This document shows, one piece after another, positions 1-7,110 of a stretch of DNA of 20,433 bases. Source of the DNA: CALDCK01 sp050618055 (lineage in GTDB: Bacteria; Myxococcota_A; UBA9160; SMWR01); contig JBNLVK010000079.1 of assembly GCA_050618055.1 (NCBI GenBank), positions 1-20,433 of the forward strand, written 5' to 3'. The position numbers and the translations under genes were made by a program. The notes beneath the pieces are model-generated. The model worked only from the letters and a program-made list of their open reading frames with translations, was not told the DNA's origin and ran no database searches. The stretch's first letter is position 1; every line of letters starts with the position of its first letter.

Positions 1-1
1 C

Positions 2-211
2 GACTTCACGCTCCAGGGGGGCCAGACCCTGGCCGACGTCGTCACCGACCTGACCACCGGCGACCTGCGCATCGGCATCCACGTGATCGGCTTCTCGTCC
101 GGCGGCAGCGAGAGCTTCATCAACACCCCGGTCCCGGAGCCCGGCACCGCCGTGCTGCTGGGCGCCGGACTGGCGGCGACCGCACTCGCGCGGAGAAGGA
201 GCCGGACGTGA
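2..211 (+). CDS. PEP-CTERM sorting domain protein, C-terminal part only
   Basis: This is the 3' end of a gene that enters from the left edge; 69 codons are visible before the TGA. The last residues form a textbook PEP-CTERM signal: the motif VPEPG, a hydrophobic helix of about 14 residues (TAVLLGAGLAATAL) and a basic end (ARRRSRT). In known systems this tail targets an exported protein to the inner membrane, where an exosortase removes it and releases or anchors the protein at the surface. No exosortase is visible here. The preceding 40 residues are Gly/Thr/Ser-rich beta-type sequence with no domain I can name. The stop overlaps the next start in a GTGA, so the two genes are probably one transcript and coupled. 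Confidence 0.85.
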   Translation, partial: DFTLQGGQTLADVVTDLTTGDLRIGIHVIGFSSGGSESFINTPVPEPGTAVLLGAGLAATALARRRSRT

Positions 212-798
212 AGCACGGCGTCCTTCGCGCGCTGGCACTCGCCGGCGTGCTGCTCGTCGGTCCGGCCGCCCAGGCCGGCCACCACCGCTGGGACTTCACG
301 GAGATCTTCTCCAACGCGGACGGCAGCGTTCAGTACATCGAGATGTTCAGCGCCAACAGCGGCGAGGCCGGGCTCGGCCCCTTCACCATCACCGCCGGTG
401 CGAACACCTTCGACTTCGTGACCAACCTCTCCGGGGACACGGCCAACACCTGGGTGCTGATCGCGACCTCCGGCTTCGGGGCCCTGCCCGGCGGCGTCAC
501 GCCCGACTACATCCTGCCCGCGAGCTTCTTCTCCACCGCGGGCGGCACGCTGAACTACGCGGGCGGCGCCGACGTCTGGGCCTACGGCGCGGTTCCCACC
601 GGCGGCGTCCTCGCGCTCCAGCGCGACGGGTCGACCGCGACGAACTCGCCCACCAACTTCGCCGGCGCCACCGGCTCGGTGGACCTTTCCACCCCGACGG
701 TGCCGTCGGTGGCCGCCTGGGGGATCACGCTGGCCGTCGGCGCGATCCTGCTGGCGGCCAGCGGCCTGTTGCGCCGCGAGTCGTACGATCCGGGTTGA
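208..798 (+). CDS. Secreted protein with IPTL-CTERM-like C-terminal sorting signal
   Basis: A 196-residue exported protein. Residues 1-23 are a Sec signal peptide (KHGVLRALALAGVLLVGPAAQA), probably cut after AQA. The mature part begins HHRWDFTEIFSNADGSVQYIEMF, a start I associate with small secreted proteins of unknown function. The C-terminus is the motif VPSVAAWG, a hydrophobic helix (ITLAVGAILLAASGLL) and a basic RRES end. This matches the architecture of IPTL-CTERM (IPTLSEWG-type) tails, with V for I and AAWG for SEWG. The GTG start lies in a GTGA overlap with the PEP-CTERM gene and has GGAG-type purines upstream. Function is unknown; cell-surface or secreted location is inferred. The signal peptide and tail make the reading frame secure. 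Confidence 0.85.
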   Translation: MKHGVLRALALAGVLLVGPAAQAGHHRWDFTEIFSNADGSVQYIEMFSANSGEAGLGPFTITAGANTFDFVTNLSGDTANTWVLIATSGFGALPGGVTPDYILPASFFSTAGGTLNYAGGADVWAYGAVPTGGVLALQRDGSTATNSPTNFAGATGSVDLSTPTVPSVAAWGITLAVGAILLAASGLLRRESYDPG

Positions 799-806
799 GG
801 TCCCGG
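790..806. terminator. Short hairpin between convergent genes
   Basis: CCGGG at 790-794 pairs with CCCGG at 802-806 around a 7-base loop that contains the TGA of the upstream gene. It lies in the 21-base gap between two convergent genes and could slow transcription in both directions. The stem is only 5 bp and there is no T-tract, so this is a weak call. Confidence 0.25.
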
Positions 807-819
807 CATTCTCCAGCGG

Positions 820-1995
820 CTACGGGTTCCATCGCCAGAGGCGTTGCCCCAGCAGACGTTCGAGTACCCACAGTGCTGCGATCCAGGCGACGACGAACGA
901 GCCTCCCTGGAGGACGCCCCGCACGTAGCCGGATCGACGACTCGCGGCCAGCAGGACCGGCAGCAGGAGCGCGACGAGGGCCAGCTGGCCCGCCTCCACC
1001 CCCAGGTTGAAGGACGCCAGCGCCAGGCCGCGCGCGTCCCGCGGCAGTCCCATCTGCTCGAGGGCTCCCGCGAAGCCCAGGCCGTGCACCAGTCCGAGCG
1101 CGAACGCCAGCTGCGCGCCCCTCTCGGGCAGGAAGGGCCGGAGGTTGTTCCAGGCCGCCAGCCAGACCGAGAGAGCGATCGCCGACTCGACCGCCCGCGA
1201 CGGAAGACCCACGCCGCCGAGCACCGAGAGCGCCAGCGTGAGCGAGTGGGCCAGGGTGAAGGCGGTCACCATCTTCACCACCTCCCGGCTCGTCGCACCC
1301 CAGCCGGGCCGCCGTCGCCAGCGGCCCGCTTCCCGAAGCAGCGGCGCCGGCAGCAGCAGCGCCGTCAGGAACAGCAGGTGATCGAAGCCGGTGAGGATGT
1401 GCCAGACGCCTTCCCGTGTGTAGTCGGAGAAGGTGCGCCAGCGGTCGAGGCGGCGGATGTCCAGGGCGATCCGCGGCTCGTCGGCCCGGAGCACGCCGGC
1501 GTGGGTCAGAAGGGCGTCGCGGACGCTGAAGTAGGCCCGGTGGTCCGGGTCCAGGTCGAACATCAGCCCGTAGTCGATGGTGAGCTTCGCGATCTCGGCG
1601 GCGCAGCGGGCGCGCACGCGCAGCCACGCGAGCTCTCCGTCGGCGGAGCGCTCCAGGCCCGGCGGGGCCGACACCGGACAGCTCCCGGACCCGGAGTACA
1701 GCGTCAGTCCGCGGACCAGAAGCCCGCGCAGCGCCGCCTCACGGCCTTGCAGCTCCCGCCAGGCGGACTCGCCTTCGAGGTCGGGGTCGAGGCCCAGCGC
1801 GATGCGCGCATCGGTGGGGTGGATCTCCCAGCGCCCTTCGACCCGCGCTCCCACGACCTCCAGCTGGAGCGTGGTGAAGCGGCTGTCGTGCGCGACCGCC
1901 GGCGCGGCCAGCAGCGCGAGGAGCGCGGTCGCGACGGCCACGACCCGCGCCAGCCCGGAGCGAAGCCCGGATGCGTGCATGCCCCTGCGTATCAC
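820..1995 (-). CDS. HupE/UreJ-type membrane protein with periplasmic N-terminal domain
   Basis: A 391-residue protein with a signal peptide (about 1-35, cut at AVA/HDSRF), a periplasmic beta-rich domain (about 36-185) and a membrane domain of about six helices (roughly 197-216, 240-262, 267-285, 294-312, 325-351 and 363-385). The membrane part has the signature of the HupE/UreJ_2 family: HILTGFDHLLFL at 199-210, TAFTLAHSLTLAL at 244-256, VESAIALSV at 269-277 and HGLGFAG at 304-310. The conserved His and Asp residues suggest metal (Ni/Co-type) transport, but this long two-domain form is poorly characterised and no hydrogenase or urease gene is nearby. The GTG at 1995 overlaps the lipase stop in a GTGA; an in-frame ATG at 1980 is an alternative start that still keeps the signal peptide. 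Confidence 0.85.
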   Translation of the reverse strand: MIRRGMHASGLRSGLARVVAVATALLALLAAPAVAHDSRFTTLQLEVVGARVEGRWEIHPTDARIALGLDPDLEGESAWRELQGREAALRGLLVRGLTLYSGSGSCPVSAPPGLERSADGELAWLRVRARCAAEIAKLTIDYGLMFDLDPDHRAYFSVRDALLTHAGVLRADEPRIALDIRRLDRWRTFSDYTREGVWHILTGFDHLLFLTALLLPAPLLREAGRWRRRPGWGATSREVVKMVTAFTLAHSLTLALSVLGGVGLPSRAVESAIALSVWLAAWNNLRPFLPERGAQLAFALGLVHGLGFAGALEQMGLPRDARGLALASFNLGVEAGQLALVALLLPVLLAASRRSGYVRGVLQGGSFVVAWIAALWVLERLLGQRLWRWNP

Positions 1996-2702
1996 ATGGG
2001 GGCGGACTCGTGGGCGAGCGCGGTCGAGACTGCGGCGAAGACCTGCGGGTGGAAGAGCAGCTCGACGTGGCCGGCGTCGTCGAGGCGGCGCACCTCGCCG
2101 AACGGACAGGCGGCCGACTCGACCGGCTGGATCAGCAGGTCGCGGCCGGCGACGATCGACGTGACCCGGGTGCGCTCGGGCGCGGGCAGCGCGTTCAGGT
2201 GGCGGATGAACGGTCCGTCGGGCAGCAGCTGGCGCACCAGCGGCGACGGCACGAAGCCGGCCGCGTGGGTTCCGTGGTGCGGCGTGCCGAGCGTGACGAG
2301 CCGGTCGACGCGCCGGTCGCCGCCCAGCTGCTGCACGTAGAAGCGCGCGACCAGTCCGCCCATCGAGTGGGCGACCAGGTCGATGCGCCCGCCGCCCACG
2401 CGGCGGTCGAGCTCGCGCTTCAGACGCAGCGCCAGCGCCTCGATCGAGCCGCGGCTGCGGTAGCTGACGGCGATCTGGTTGCGGTGGCCCGCCAGACGCA
2501 GCATCGCCTGCATGGGCAGGAAGCCCGAGCGGTTGGCGGCCAGGCCGTGCACGAAGACCAGCGTGCGCTGGGAGGGGTCGCGCGGGGTGGGGCGGCCCGA
2601 GGTGCGCCGCCCGAACGGGTAGAGCGCGCCGTGGACCAGGAACGAGAGCCCCTCGCGCCGGATCGCGCGTCCCACGGCCGATCGGTCGAAGTCCGTAAGC
2701 AC
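1992..2702 (-). CDS. Lipase-like alpha/beta hydrolase
   Basis: A 236-residue alpha/beta hydrolase of the triacylglycerol lipase/PGAP1-like type. Visible elements in order are the oxyanion-hole segment VFVHGLAANRSGF (49-61), the nucleophile elbow AHSMGG (Ser113), the LGTPHHGT stretch (138-145) typical of lipases, Asp188 in AGRDLLI and His212 in DDAGHVELL. Ser-Asp-His is therefore complete. No signal peptide is evident, so a cytoplasmic esterase acting on lipid-like esters is likely. The GTG start at 2702 has a strong GGAGG eight bases upstream. The stop overlaps the start of the HupE-like gene (GTGA), which indicates coupling. The promoter must lie in the short gap shared with the divergent RHH gene, so the repeats there may control both directions. 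Confidence 0.88.
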   Translation of the reverse strand: MLTDFDRSAVGRAIRREGLSFLVHGALYPFGRRTSGRPTPRDPSQRTLVFVHGLAANRSGFLPMQAMLRLAGHRNQIAVSYRSRGSIEALALRLKRELDRRVGGGRIDLVAHSMGGLVARFYVQQLGGDRRVDRLVTLGTPHHGTHAAGFVPSPLVRQLLPDGPFIRHLNALPAPERTRVTSIVAGRDLLIQPVESAACPFGEVRRLDDAGHVELLFHPQVFAAVSTALAHESAPM

Positions 2703-2738
2703 CTGGTTTTCCTCCGGAGATCTGTAATACGGATCGAT

Positions 2739-2756
2739 GTACTACAACGTACTACA
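2739..2756. promoter_or_regulatory. Tandem operator-like repeat GTACTACA x2
   Basis: GTACTACAACGTACTACA consists of two identical 8-mers at 2739-2746 and 2749-2756 with a 10-bp period, that is, one helical turn. A related GTAATACG lies at 2724-2731. The site sits 9 bases before the start of a ribbon-helix-helix gene and overlaps its likely -10. RHH dimers typically bind tandem sites at one-turn spacing, so autoregulation is the natural reading, and it could also repress the divergent lipase gene. The AT-rich sequence stands out against the GC-rich surroundings. Protein binding is inferred. Confidence 0.6.
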
Positions 2757-2758
2757 CT
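2753..2758 (+). promoter_or_regulatory. Candidate -10 element of the RHH gene, possibly leaderless
   Basis: TACACT ends 6 bases before the GTG at 2765, and no Shine-Dalgarno sequence lies between them. If this is the -10 hexamer, transcription would start at or next to the GTG, giving a leaderless mRNA. No convincing -35 is visible, and the hexamer overlaps the tandem repeat that may be the operator. Confidence 0.35.
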
Positions 2759-2764
2759 GGCCCC

Positions 2765-3223
2765 GTGAGCGGCGAGGGAAAGCGCAAGGACCGCCTGATC
2801 CAGACCCGGGTGCCCCGCGACCTGGAGGCCACGCTCAAGAGCGAGGCGAGCCGGCGCCGGGTGACCGTCTCGCACCTGATCCGCAACGTGCTGCGCGACG
2901 CCTTCGACCTGGTGGACGGGGTGGTGGCCGACGTCGACCGGCTGGTGTCCGACTCGGTGAGCCTGGCTGCCAACGTCGGCGAGAACGCGCGCCGGCTGGC
3001 GCGTCCGGGTCGCGCGGCCGACGACGCCGACGACGCGGAGGGCGCGATCCCGCCCGAGGTCTACGCCTGGAGCGAGGTGATCGTGCAGCGGCCCGCCCGC
3101 TGCAGCCGCTGCGATGCCGGGCTCGCGCGCGGCGTGCGCGGCTTCGTCGGGCTGGCGGACGGCCGGCCGACGCCGACGGCGTGGCTGTGCCGGTCCTGCG
3201 TCGATACGCTGGGCGCCGCGTGA
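2765..3223 (+). CDS. Ribbon-helix-helix regulator with C-terminal CxxC...CxxC motif
   Basis: A 152-residue protein. Residues 10-48 (RLIQTRVPRDL, then two helices ending RNVLRDAFDLV) look like a ribbon-helix-helix DNA-binding domain. A helical linker (50-80) and an acidic stretch (ADDADDAEG, 85-93) follow. The C-terminus has CSRC (Cys113, Cys116) and LCRSC (Cys142, Cys145), spaced as a zinc-ribbon or other Cys4 metal site. I recognise the two parts but not a named family for the combination. It is probably an autoregulator acting on the tandem GTACTACA repeats just upstream. The Cys4 part could sense metal or redox state, or simply provide structure. The GTG start lacks a Shine-Dalgarno, which fits leaderless translation. 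The stop overlaps the next gene's start (GTGA). Confidence 0.75.
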   Translation: MSGEGKRKDRLIQTRVPRDLEATLKSEASRRRVTVSHLIRNVLRDAFDLVDGVVADVDRLVSDSVSLAANVGENARRLARPGRAADDADDAEGAIPPEVYAWSEVIVQRPARCSRCDAGLARGVRGFVGLADGRPTPTAWLCRSCVDTLGAA

Positions 3224-4047
3224 CCGGACCCAGGCGCATTCCCGTCGGAGAGCTGGAAGTCGAGTACGCCGAGAGCGGCGCGGGCGACCGCGCGCTGGTG
3301 CTGGTGCACGGCTTCACCGGATCGCGCGACGACTTCTCCGACGTGCTGCCGGCGCTGGGCGCGCGCGGCCGCACCATCGCCGTCGACAACCGGGGCCACG
3401 GCGGCACCTCGAACCCGGGCGGCGGCTACGACTTCGATCGGCTGGTGACGGACCTCGCCGGCTTCCTGGACGCGCTGGACCTCCCGCGCTGCGACCTGCT
3501 CGGGCACTCGCTGGGCGGCATGGTCGCCCTGCGCTTCGCCCTGGCGCACCCGGCGCGCACCGCTTCGCTGGTGCTGATGGACACGGCGCCCCGCGGCCTG
3601 GGCCCCGCGGCGAAGATCTTCGACGCCGGCGCCGCAGTGGTGCGCGAGCGCGGCATGCAGGGCCTGTGGCAGCTGATGCGCAACGCGCCGCGGCCCGATC
3701 CGGCGCCGCCGGTGGCGAAGACGATCGCGCGCCTGGGCGAGGCGGCGTACTGGTCGCGCATCGAGCGCAAGATCCTGGCCATGGATCCCCAGGCCTTCGT
3801 GGAGCTCGCGCGCCTGCTGGGCGAGCACGAGCCGGTGGAGTCACGCCTCGGCGAGATCGCCTGCCCGACCACGGTGGTGGTGGGCGAGTACGACGTGCCC
3901 TTCCGCGGCTCCTCGGACGGCCTGGCGGCGGGCATTCCCGGCGCCATCCTCGAGGTGATTCCGGACGCCGCCCACTCGCCCCAGATGGAGAACGAGGCGG
4001 TGTGGCTCGCGGCGATCGAGGCGCACCTGGCGCGCGCCCGCACCTGA
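3220..4047 (+). CDS. Alpha/beta hydrolase
   Basis: A 275-residue hydrolase of the alpha/beta-fold 'hydrolase_1' type. It shows LVLVHGFTGS (26-35) as the oxyanion loop, VDNRGHGGTS (55-64), the nucleophile elbow LLGHSLGGM (Ser97), Asp225 in VGEYDVPF and His252 in DAAHSPQMEN, so the triad is complete. The substrate cannot be read; relatives include esterases, C-C bond hydrolases such as MhpC, and lactonases. The reading frame is open further upstream, but the GTG at 3220 overlaps the RHH stop in a GTGA and gives the expected N-terminus (GPRRIPVGELEVEYAESG), so that start was chosen. It is likely co-transcribed with the RHH regulator. Confidence 0.88.
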   Translation: MTGPRRIPVGELEVEYAESGAGDRALVLVHGFTGSRDDFSDVLPALGARGRTIAVDNRGHGGTSNPGGGYDFDRLVTDLAGFLDALDLPRCDLLGHSLGGMVALRFALAHPARTASLVLMDTAPRGLGPAAKIFDAGAAVVRERGMQGLWQLMRNAPRPDPAPPVAKTIARLGEAAYWSRIERKILAMDPQAFVELARLLGEHEPVESRLGEIACPTTVVVGEYDVPFRGSSDGLAAGIPGAILEVIPDAAHSPQMENEAVWLAAIEAHLARART

Positions 4048-4055
4048 GAGCCGCC

Positions 4056-4985
4056 GTGTCGTATGCTCTGCGGGTGGACCGTGATTCCCCCGACACGGCC
4101 GATCCCGCGGGCTCGGCGGGCCTGCCCGGCAGCGTCGGCCGGCAGCTGATGCCCCAGCCCCTGGTCGAGCTGGACGACGAGCTGGGCCGCAGCCTGCGCG
4201 CCACGCCCACCGAGCTGAACGCCTACGGCTTCGACCCCTACGGCTTCCACCCGGACACGGCGCGCCGCATGCTGCTCACGTCGGCGCTGCTCTACCGCTA
4301 CTACTTCCGCGTCGAGACCTACGACATCGAGAACGTGCCCGAGGGTCCGGTGCTGCTGATCGGCAACCACTCGGGCCAGTTCGCCTACGACGGCTCGATG
4401 CTCTCGATGGCGATGCTGCTCCGGGCCCGGCCGCCGCGCCTGTGCCGCGGCATGGCCGAGTTCGTGTTCTGGAAGACGCCCTGGGCGGGCACCCTGGCCA
4501 GCCGGCTCGGCATGATGGCCGGCACCCCCGAGAACTGCCTCCACATGCTGAACGCCGGCGAGTGCGTGATGGTGTTTCCCGAGGGCGCCCGCGGCGCGAA
4601 CAAGCCCTTCCGCAAGCGCTACCAGCTCCAGCGCTTCGGCCTGGGCTTCATGCGCCTGGCGCTCGAGAGCCGCACGCCGATCGTGCCGGTCGGCATCGTG
4701 GGGGCCGAGGAGCAGCAGCCCGGCTTCGCGAACCTGGAGGGGCTGGCCGAGCGGATCGGCCTGCCCTCGTTCCCGATCACCATCAGCATGCCCTGGTTCG
4801 GTCTGCTGGGTCCCGCCTTCGCGCTGCCCGTGAAGTACCACATCCACTTCGGCGAGCCGCTGGTCTTCGAGGGCGATCCGGGGGAGGAGGACGCCCTGGT
4901 CCAGCAGAAGGTGGACCGGGTGAAGGACGCGATCAGCGCACTGCTCCAGCGCGGTCTGGCCCAGCGGGAAGGCATCTTCGCCTGA
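4056..4985 (+). CDS. PlsC-like lysophospholipid acyltransferase family protein
   Basis: A protein of about 309 residues. It carries the LPLAT signature: block I as LIGNHSGQFAYDG (His105 and Asp112, an H-x6-D version of the usual H-x4-D) and block III as FPEGARG (174-180), with a predicted membrane-associated helix near 72-83. Such enzymes transfer an acyl chain from acyl-CoA or acyl-ACP to a lysolipid at the inner face of the inner membrane. The H-x6-D spacing is characteristic of a subgroup distinct from housekeeping PlsC, so the acceptor is uncertain. GTG 4056 (8 bases after the previous stop) or GTG 4074 could be the start. A TATGCT lies 6 bases before GTG 4074, which may mark an internal promoter. 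Co-transcription with the upstream hydrolase is likely. Confidence 0.85.
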   Translation: MSYALRVDRDSPDTADPAGSAGLPGSVGRQLMPQPLVELDDELGRSLRATPTELNAYGFDPYGFHPDTARRMLLTSALLYRYYFRVETYDIENVPEGPVLLIGNHSGQFAYDGSMLSMAMLLRARPPRLCRGMAEFVFWKTPWAGTLASRLGMMAGTPENCLHMLNAGECVMVFPEGARGANKPFRKRYQLQRFGLGFMRLALESRTPIVPVGIVGAEEQQPGFANLEGLAERIGLPSFPITISMPWFGLLGPAFALPVKYHIHFGEPLVFEGDPGEEDALVQQKVDRVKDAISALLQRGLAQREGIFA

Positions 4986-5180
4986 GCCGGCGCGCGTCGG
5001 CGCGTCGGAGGGTGGGCGAGGCGACGCGCAACCGATGTGCAACTCGATGCGACGTGCCCCAGCGGGTGCGTCGTCCTGGGGTGGGCGGCCCCTTCGTGGT
5101 CACCTCGGGCGCGCAGACGGCGACCCACTGGGCACGGATCCTGAAACGTTCTGGGGATCCCCATCCGTCGGAGCACCCTC
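4986..5180. other. 195-base intergenic region with short repeats, no gene seen
   Basis: No coding signal is convincing here. It holds a direct repeat (GCAACCGATG at 5028-5037 and GCAACTCGATG at 5039-5049), a CCCCAG/CTGGGG inverted repeat (5057-5062 and 5076-5081, 13-base loop) that could end the acyltransferase transcript, and a perfect 12-bp palindrome TGGGGATCCCCA at 5152-5163. The last 12 bases include a modest GGAG for the next gene. It presumably contains that gene's promoter, but I cannot identify clear -35/-10 boxes. Confidence 0.4.
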
Positions 5181-6017
5181 ATGGACGATCGGCTCTCGCC
5201 CCTGCTCTCGCCCCTCGACGTGTCCGCCCTCGCGTCGGCCTGGGAGAAGGCCCAGCCCACCCACTTCTTCACCACCGACGACTTCCTGGCGCCCGACTTC
5301 GCGCGCGAGGTCGCGGCCGCCTTCCCCAGCTACGCCGACGCGGTGGCGCGGGCGGACGCCGGGGCCGGCAAGCGCTTCGAGCGGGTGAACGAGGACGTGA
5401 AGGTGCAGATCACCGACGCCTCGCGCTTCGCCGAGCCGGTGCGCCGCCTGAACGACCTGCTGGCGTCGCGACCGTTCATCGACATGCTCGAGGAGGTCAC
5501 CGGCATTCCGAAGCTCCTGCCGGACCCGGCACTCCACGGCGCCGGCATGCACGTGATGGGTCCGGGCGGGAACCTGGGCGTCCACCTCGACTTCAACTAC
5601 CTGCGCGACGCCAACCTGTGGCGACGCGTGAACCTGCTGGTCTACCTGACGCCCGACTGGGACGCGGCCTGGGGCGGCGAGTTCGACCTGTGGGATCCGG
5701 ACGTCCGCGAGTGCCTGGAGGTCTTCGCCCCGCGCTTCAACCGCTGCGCCGCCTTCAACACCACCGTCGAGAGCTTCCACGGCGTGCGCGAGATCCGCTG
5801 TCCCGAGGGCGTGACGCGCAACTCGTTCGCAGTCTTCTACTACACCGAGGCGCCGCCCTCGGCCTTCGAGGGCCGGGCCTTCAGCACGGTCTACCGCGCC
5901 CGGCCCGGCGAGTGGTGGAAGCGCTGGGTGCAGATGCCGCTCGAGGCGCTGCGCAAGGCGCTGCCGCGCGCGCGGCGCCGGCTGCGTCACGCGTTGCGGC
6001 GCTGGGGCCTGCGCTAG
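5181..6017 (+). CDS. 2OG-Fe(II) oxygenase (prolyl-4-hydroxylase-like)
   Basis: A 278-residue putative 2-oxoglutarate/Fe(II)-dependent dioxygenase. The double-stranded beta-helix core shows the metal triad: GVHLDFN supplies His135 and Asp137, and ESFHGV supplies His200. Arg213 in GVTRNSFAVFYY is well placed to bind 2-oxoglutarate. The segment RVNLLVYLTPDWDAAWGGEFDLWD (149-172) is typical of the P4H-like '2OG-FeII_Oxy_3' group, which hydroxylates proteins or small molecules, often sugars or nucleotide-linked substrates. The last 20 residues are strongly basic (PRARRRLRHALRRWGLR), perhaps an amphipathic or nucleic-acid/membrane-binding tail. The ATG start has a GGAG seven bases upstream. The substrate is unknown. 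Confidence 0.85.
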   Translation: MDDRLSPLLSPLDVSALASAWEKAQPTHFFTTDDFLAPDFAREVAAAFPSYADAVARADAGAGKRFERVNEDVKVQITDASRFAEPVRRLNDLLASRPFIDMLEEVTGIPKLLPDPALHGAGMHVMGPGGNLGVHLDFNYLRDANLWRRVNLLVYLTPDWDAAWGGEFDLWDPDVRECLEVFAPRFNRCAAFNTTVESFHGVREIRCPEGVTRNSFAVFYYTEAPPSAFEGRAFSTVYRARPGEWWKRWVQMPLEALRKALPRARRRLRHALRRWGLR

Positions 6018-6032
6018 AGCTGGGGGTCGGCC

Positions 6033-6058
6033 GCGGGCCCGGTATGCTTGGGGCCCGC
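6033..6058. promoter_or_regulatory. Perfect 8-bp inverted repeat with TATGCT in the loop
   Basis: GCGGGCCC (6033-6040) and GGGCCCGC (6051-6058) form a perfect stem around a 10-base loop, GGTATGCTTG. The loop contains TATGCT (6043-6048), a possible -10. The stem ends just before the AAAGGAGA ribosome-binding site of the next gene. It could be a terminator without a T-tract for the oxygenase gene, an operator overlapping a promoter, or an RNA hairpin limiting ribosome access. The sequence does not decide among these. Confidence 0.45.
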
Positions 6059-6070
6059 AAAGGAGACCCC

Positions 6071-7102
6071 ATGAACCGGATTGCCGAAGACCCCCGGATC
6101 GACCCGCGCATCAAGGCCTCGATGGGCGTGATGCCGAACGCCCTCCAGCCCGACGTGCCGGATCGGGAGACGCTGCTGGCCGAGGCGAACTCGCCCGCCG
6201 GCAAGGCCATGCGCGAGGCCCTGACCCAGTTCATGAACGCGCTGGACAACGAGGAGATTGCTCCCTCGACGGGCCTCACCACCACCACCCACGAGTTCAC
6301 GTCCTCGCCCGACGGCAACCCCGTCAAGGTCCAGTTCATCCGGCCCGACGGCGACGCGCCGCTGCCGTGCGTCTACTACATCCACGGCGGCGGCATGCAG
6401 GTGATGTCGTGCTTCGACGGCATGTACCGCGCCTGGGGTCGGATCATCGCCGCGCAGGGCGTGGCCGTCGCCATGGTCGACTTCCGCAACTGCCTGATGC
6501 CGTCGTCCGCCGAGGAGGTGGCGCCTTTCCCGGCCGGCCTGAACGACTGCGTGAGCGGCGTGAAGTGGCTGGCCTCCCAGGCCGACGCCCTGGGCATCGA
6601 CCCCTCCCGCATCATCGTCGCCGGCGAGAGCGGCGGCGGGAACCTGACGCTCGCCACCGGCATGAAGCTGAAGCGCGACGGCGACCTGGGCCTCATCCAG
6701 GGACTGTTCGCCCTGTGTCCCTACATCGCCGGCCACTGGCCCCAGGAGCGGCTGCCGTCGAGCGTCGAGAACGAGGGCATCCTGCTCTACCTGCACAACA
6801 ACCGCGGCGCCATGGCCTACGGCATCGAGGCCTTCGAGAAGCGCGATCCGCTGGCCTGGCCCGGCTTCGCCACCGAGGAGGACGTGGAGGGGCTGGTGCC
6901 GACGATCATCAGCGTGAACGAGTGCGATCCGCTGCGCGACGAGGGCGTCGAGTTCTACCGCCTGCTGCTGCGCGCCGGCGTGCCGGCCCGCTGCCGCACG
7001 GTGATGGGAACGATCCACGGCACCGAGATCTTCGCGGCGGCCTGCCCCGAGATCAGCCGGGAGACGGCGGCCGGCATCGCCCGCTTCTGCCGCGGCGATT
7101 GA
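6071..7102 (+). CDS. HSL-family alpha/beta hydrolase (esterase)
   Basis: A 343-residue esterase of the hormone-sensitive-lipase/'abhydrolase_3' family. The diagnostic oxyanion motif is YYIHGGGMQ (HGGG at 105-108). The nucleophile elbow is GESGGG (Ser187), Asp286 lies in NECDPLRDEG and His316 in GTIHGTE, so the triad is complete. An N-terminal helical cap (about 1-60, beginning NRIAEDPRIDPRIKASMG) is typical for the family. Relatives hydrolyse short-chain or bulky esters in the cytoplasm. The ATG at 6071 has an excellent AAAGGAGA six bases upstream, which fixes the start. A sulfatase gene follows after 8 bases, so the two are probably one operon and may act on related sulfated or esterified compounds. 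Confidence 0.9.
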   Translation: MNRIAEDPRIDPRIKASMGVMPNALQPDVPDRETLLAEANSPAGKAMREALTQFMNALDNEEIAPSTGLTTTTHEFTSSPDGNPVKVQFIRPDGDAPLPCVYYIHGGGMQVMSCFDGMYRAWGRIIAAQGVAVAMVDFRNCLMPSSAEEVAPFPAGLNDCVSGVKWLASQADALGIDPSRIIVAGESGGGNLTLATGMKLKRDGDLGLIQGLFALCPYIAGHWPQERLPSSVENEGILLYLHNNRGAMAYGIEAFEKRDPLAWPGFATEEDVEGLVPTIISVNECDPLRDEGVEFYRLLLRAGVPARCRTVMGTIHGTEIFAAACPEISRETAAGIARFCRGD

Positions 7103-7110
7103 GCCGGACC

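Noticed and set aside
820..1995. Naming the membrane protein hupE or ureJ
   Set aside because: No hydrogenase or urease genes are nearby, and this long form with a periplasmic domain is only distantly related to those nickel transporters.
844..2340. Long + strand open frame opposite the HupE-like and lipase genes
   Set aside because: The composition is shadow-like (Arg/Gln/Pro-rich) with no motif, while both - strand genes show clear family signatures.
3426..5042. Long - strand open frame opposite the hydrolase and acyltransferase genes
   Set aside because: It covers two well-supported + strand genes and shows no recognisable domain or hydrophobic pattern.
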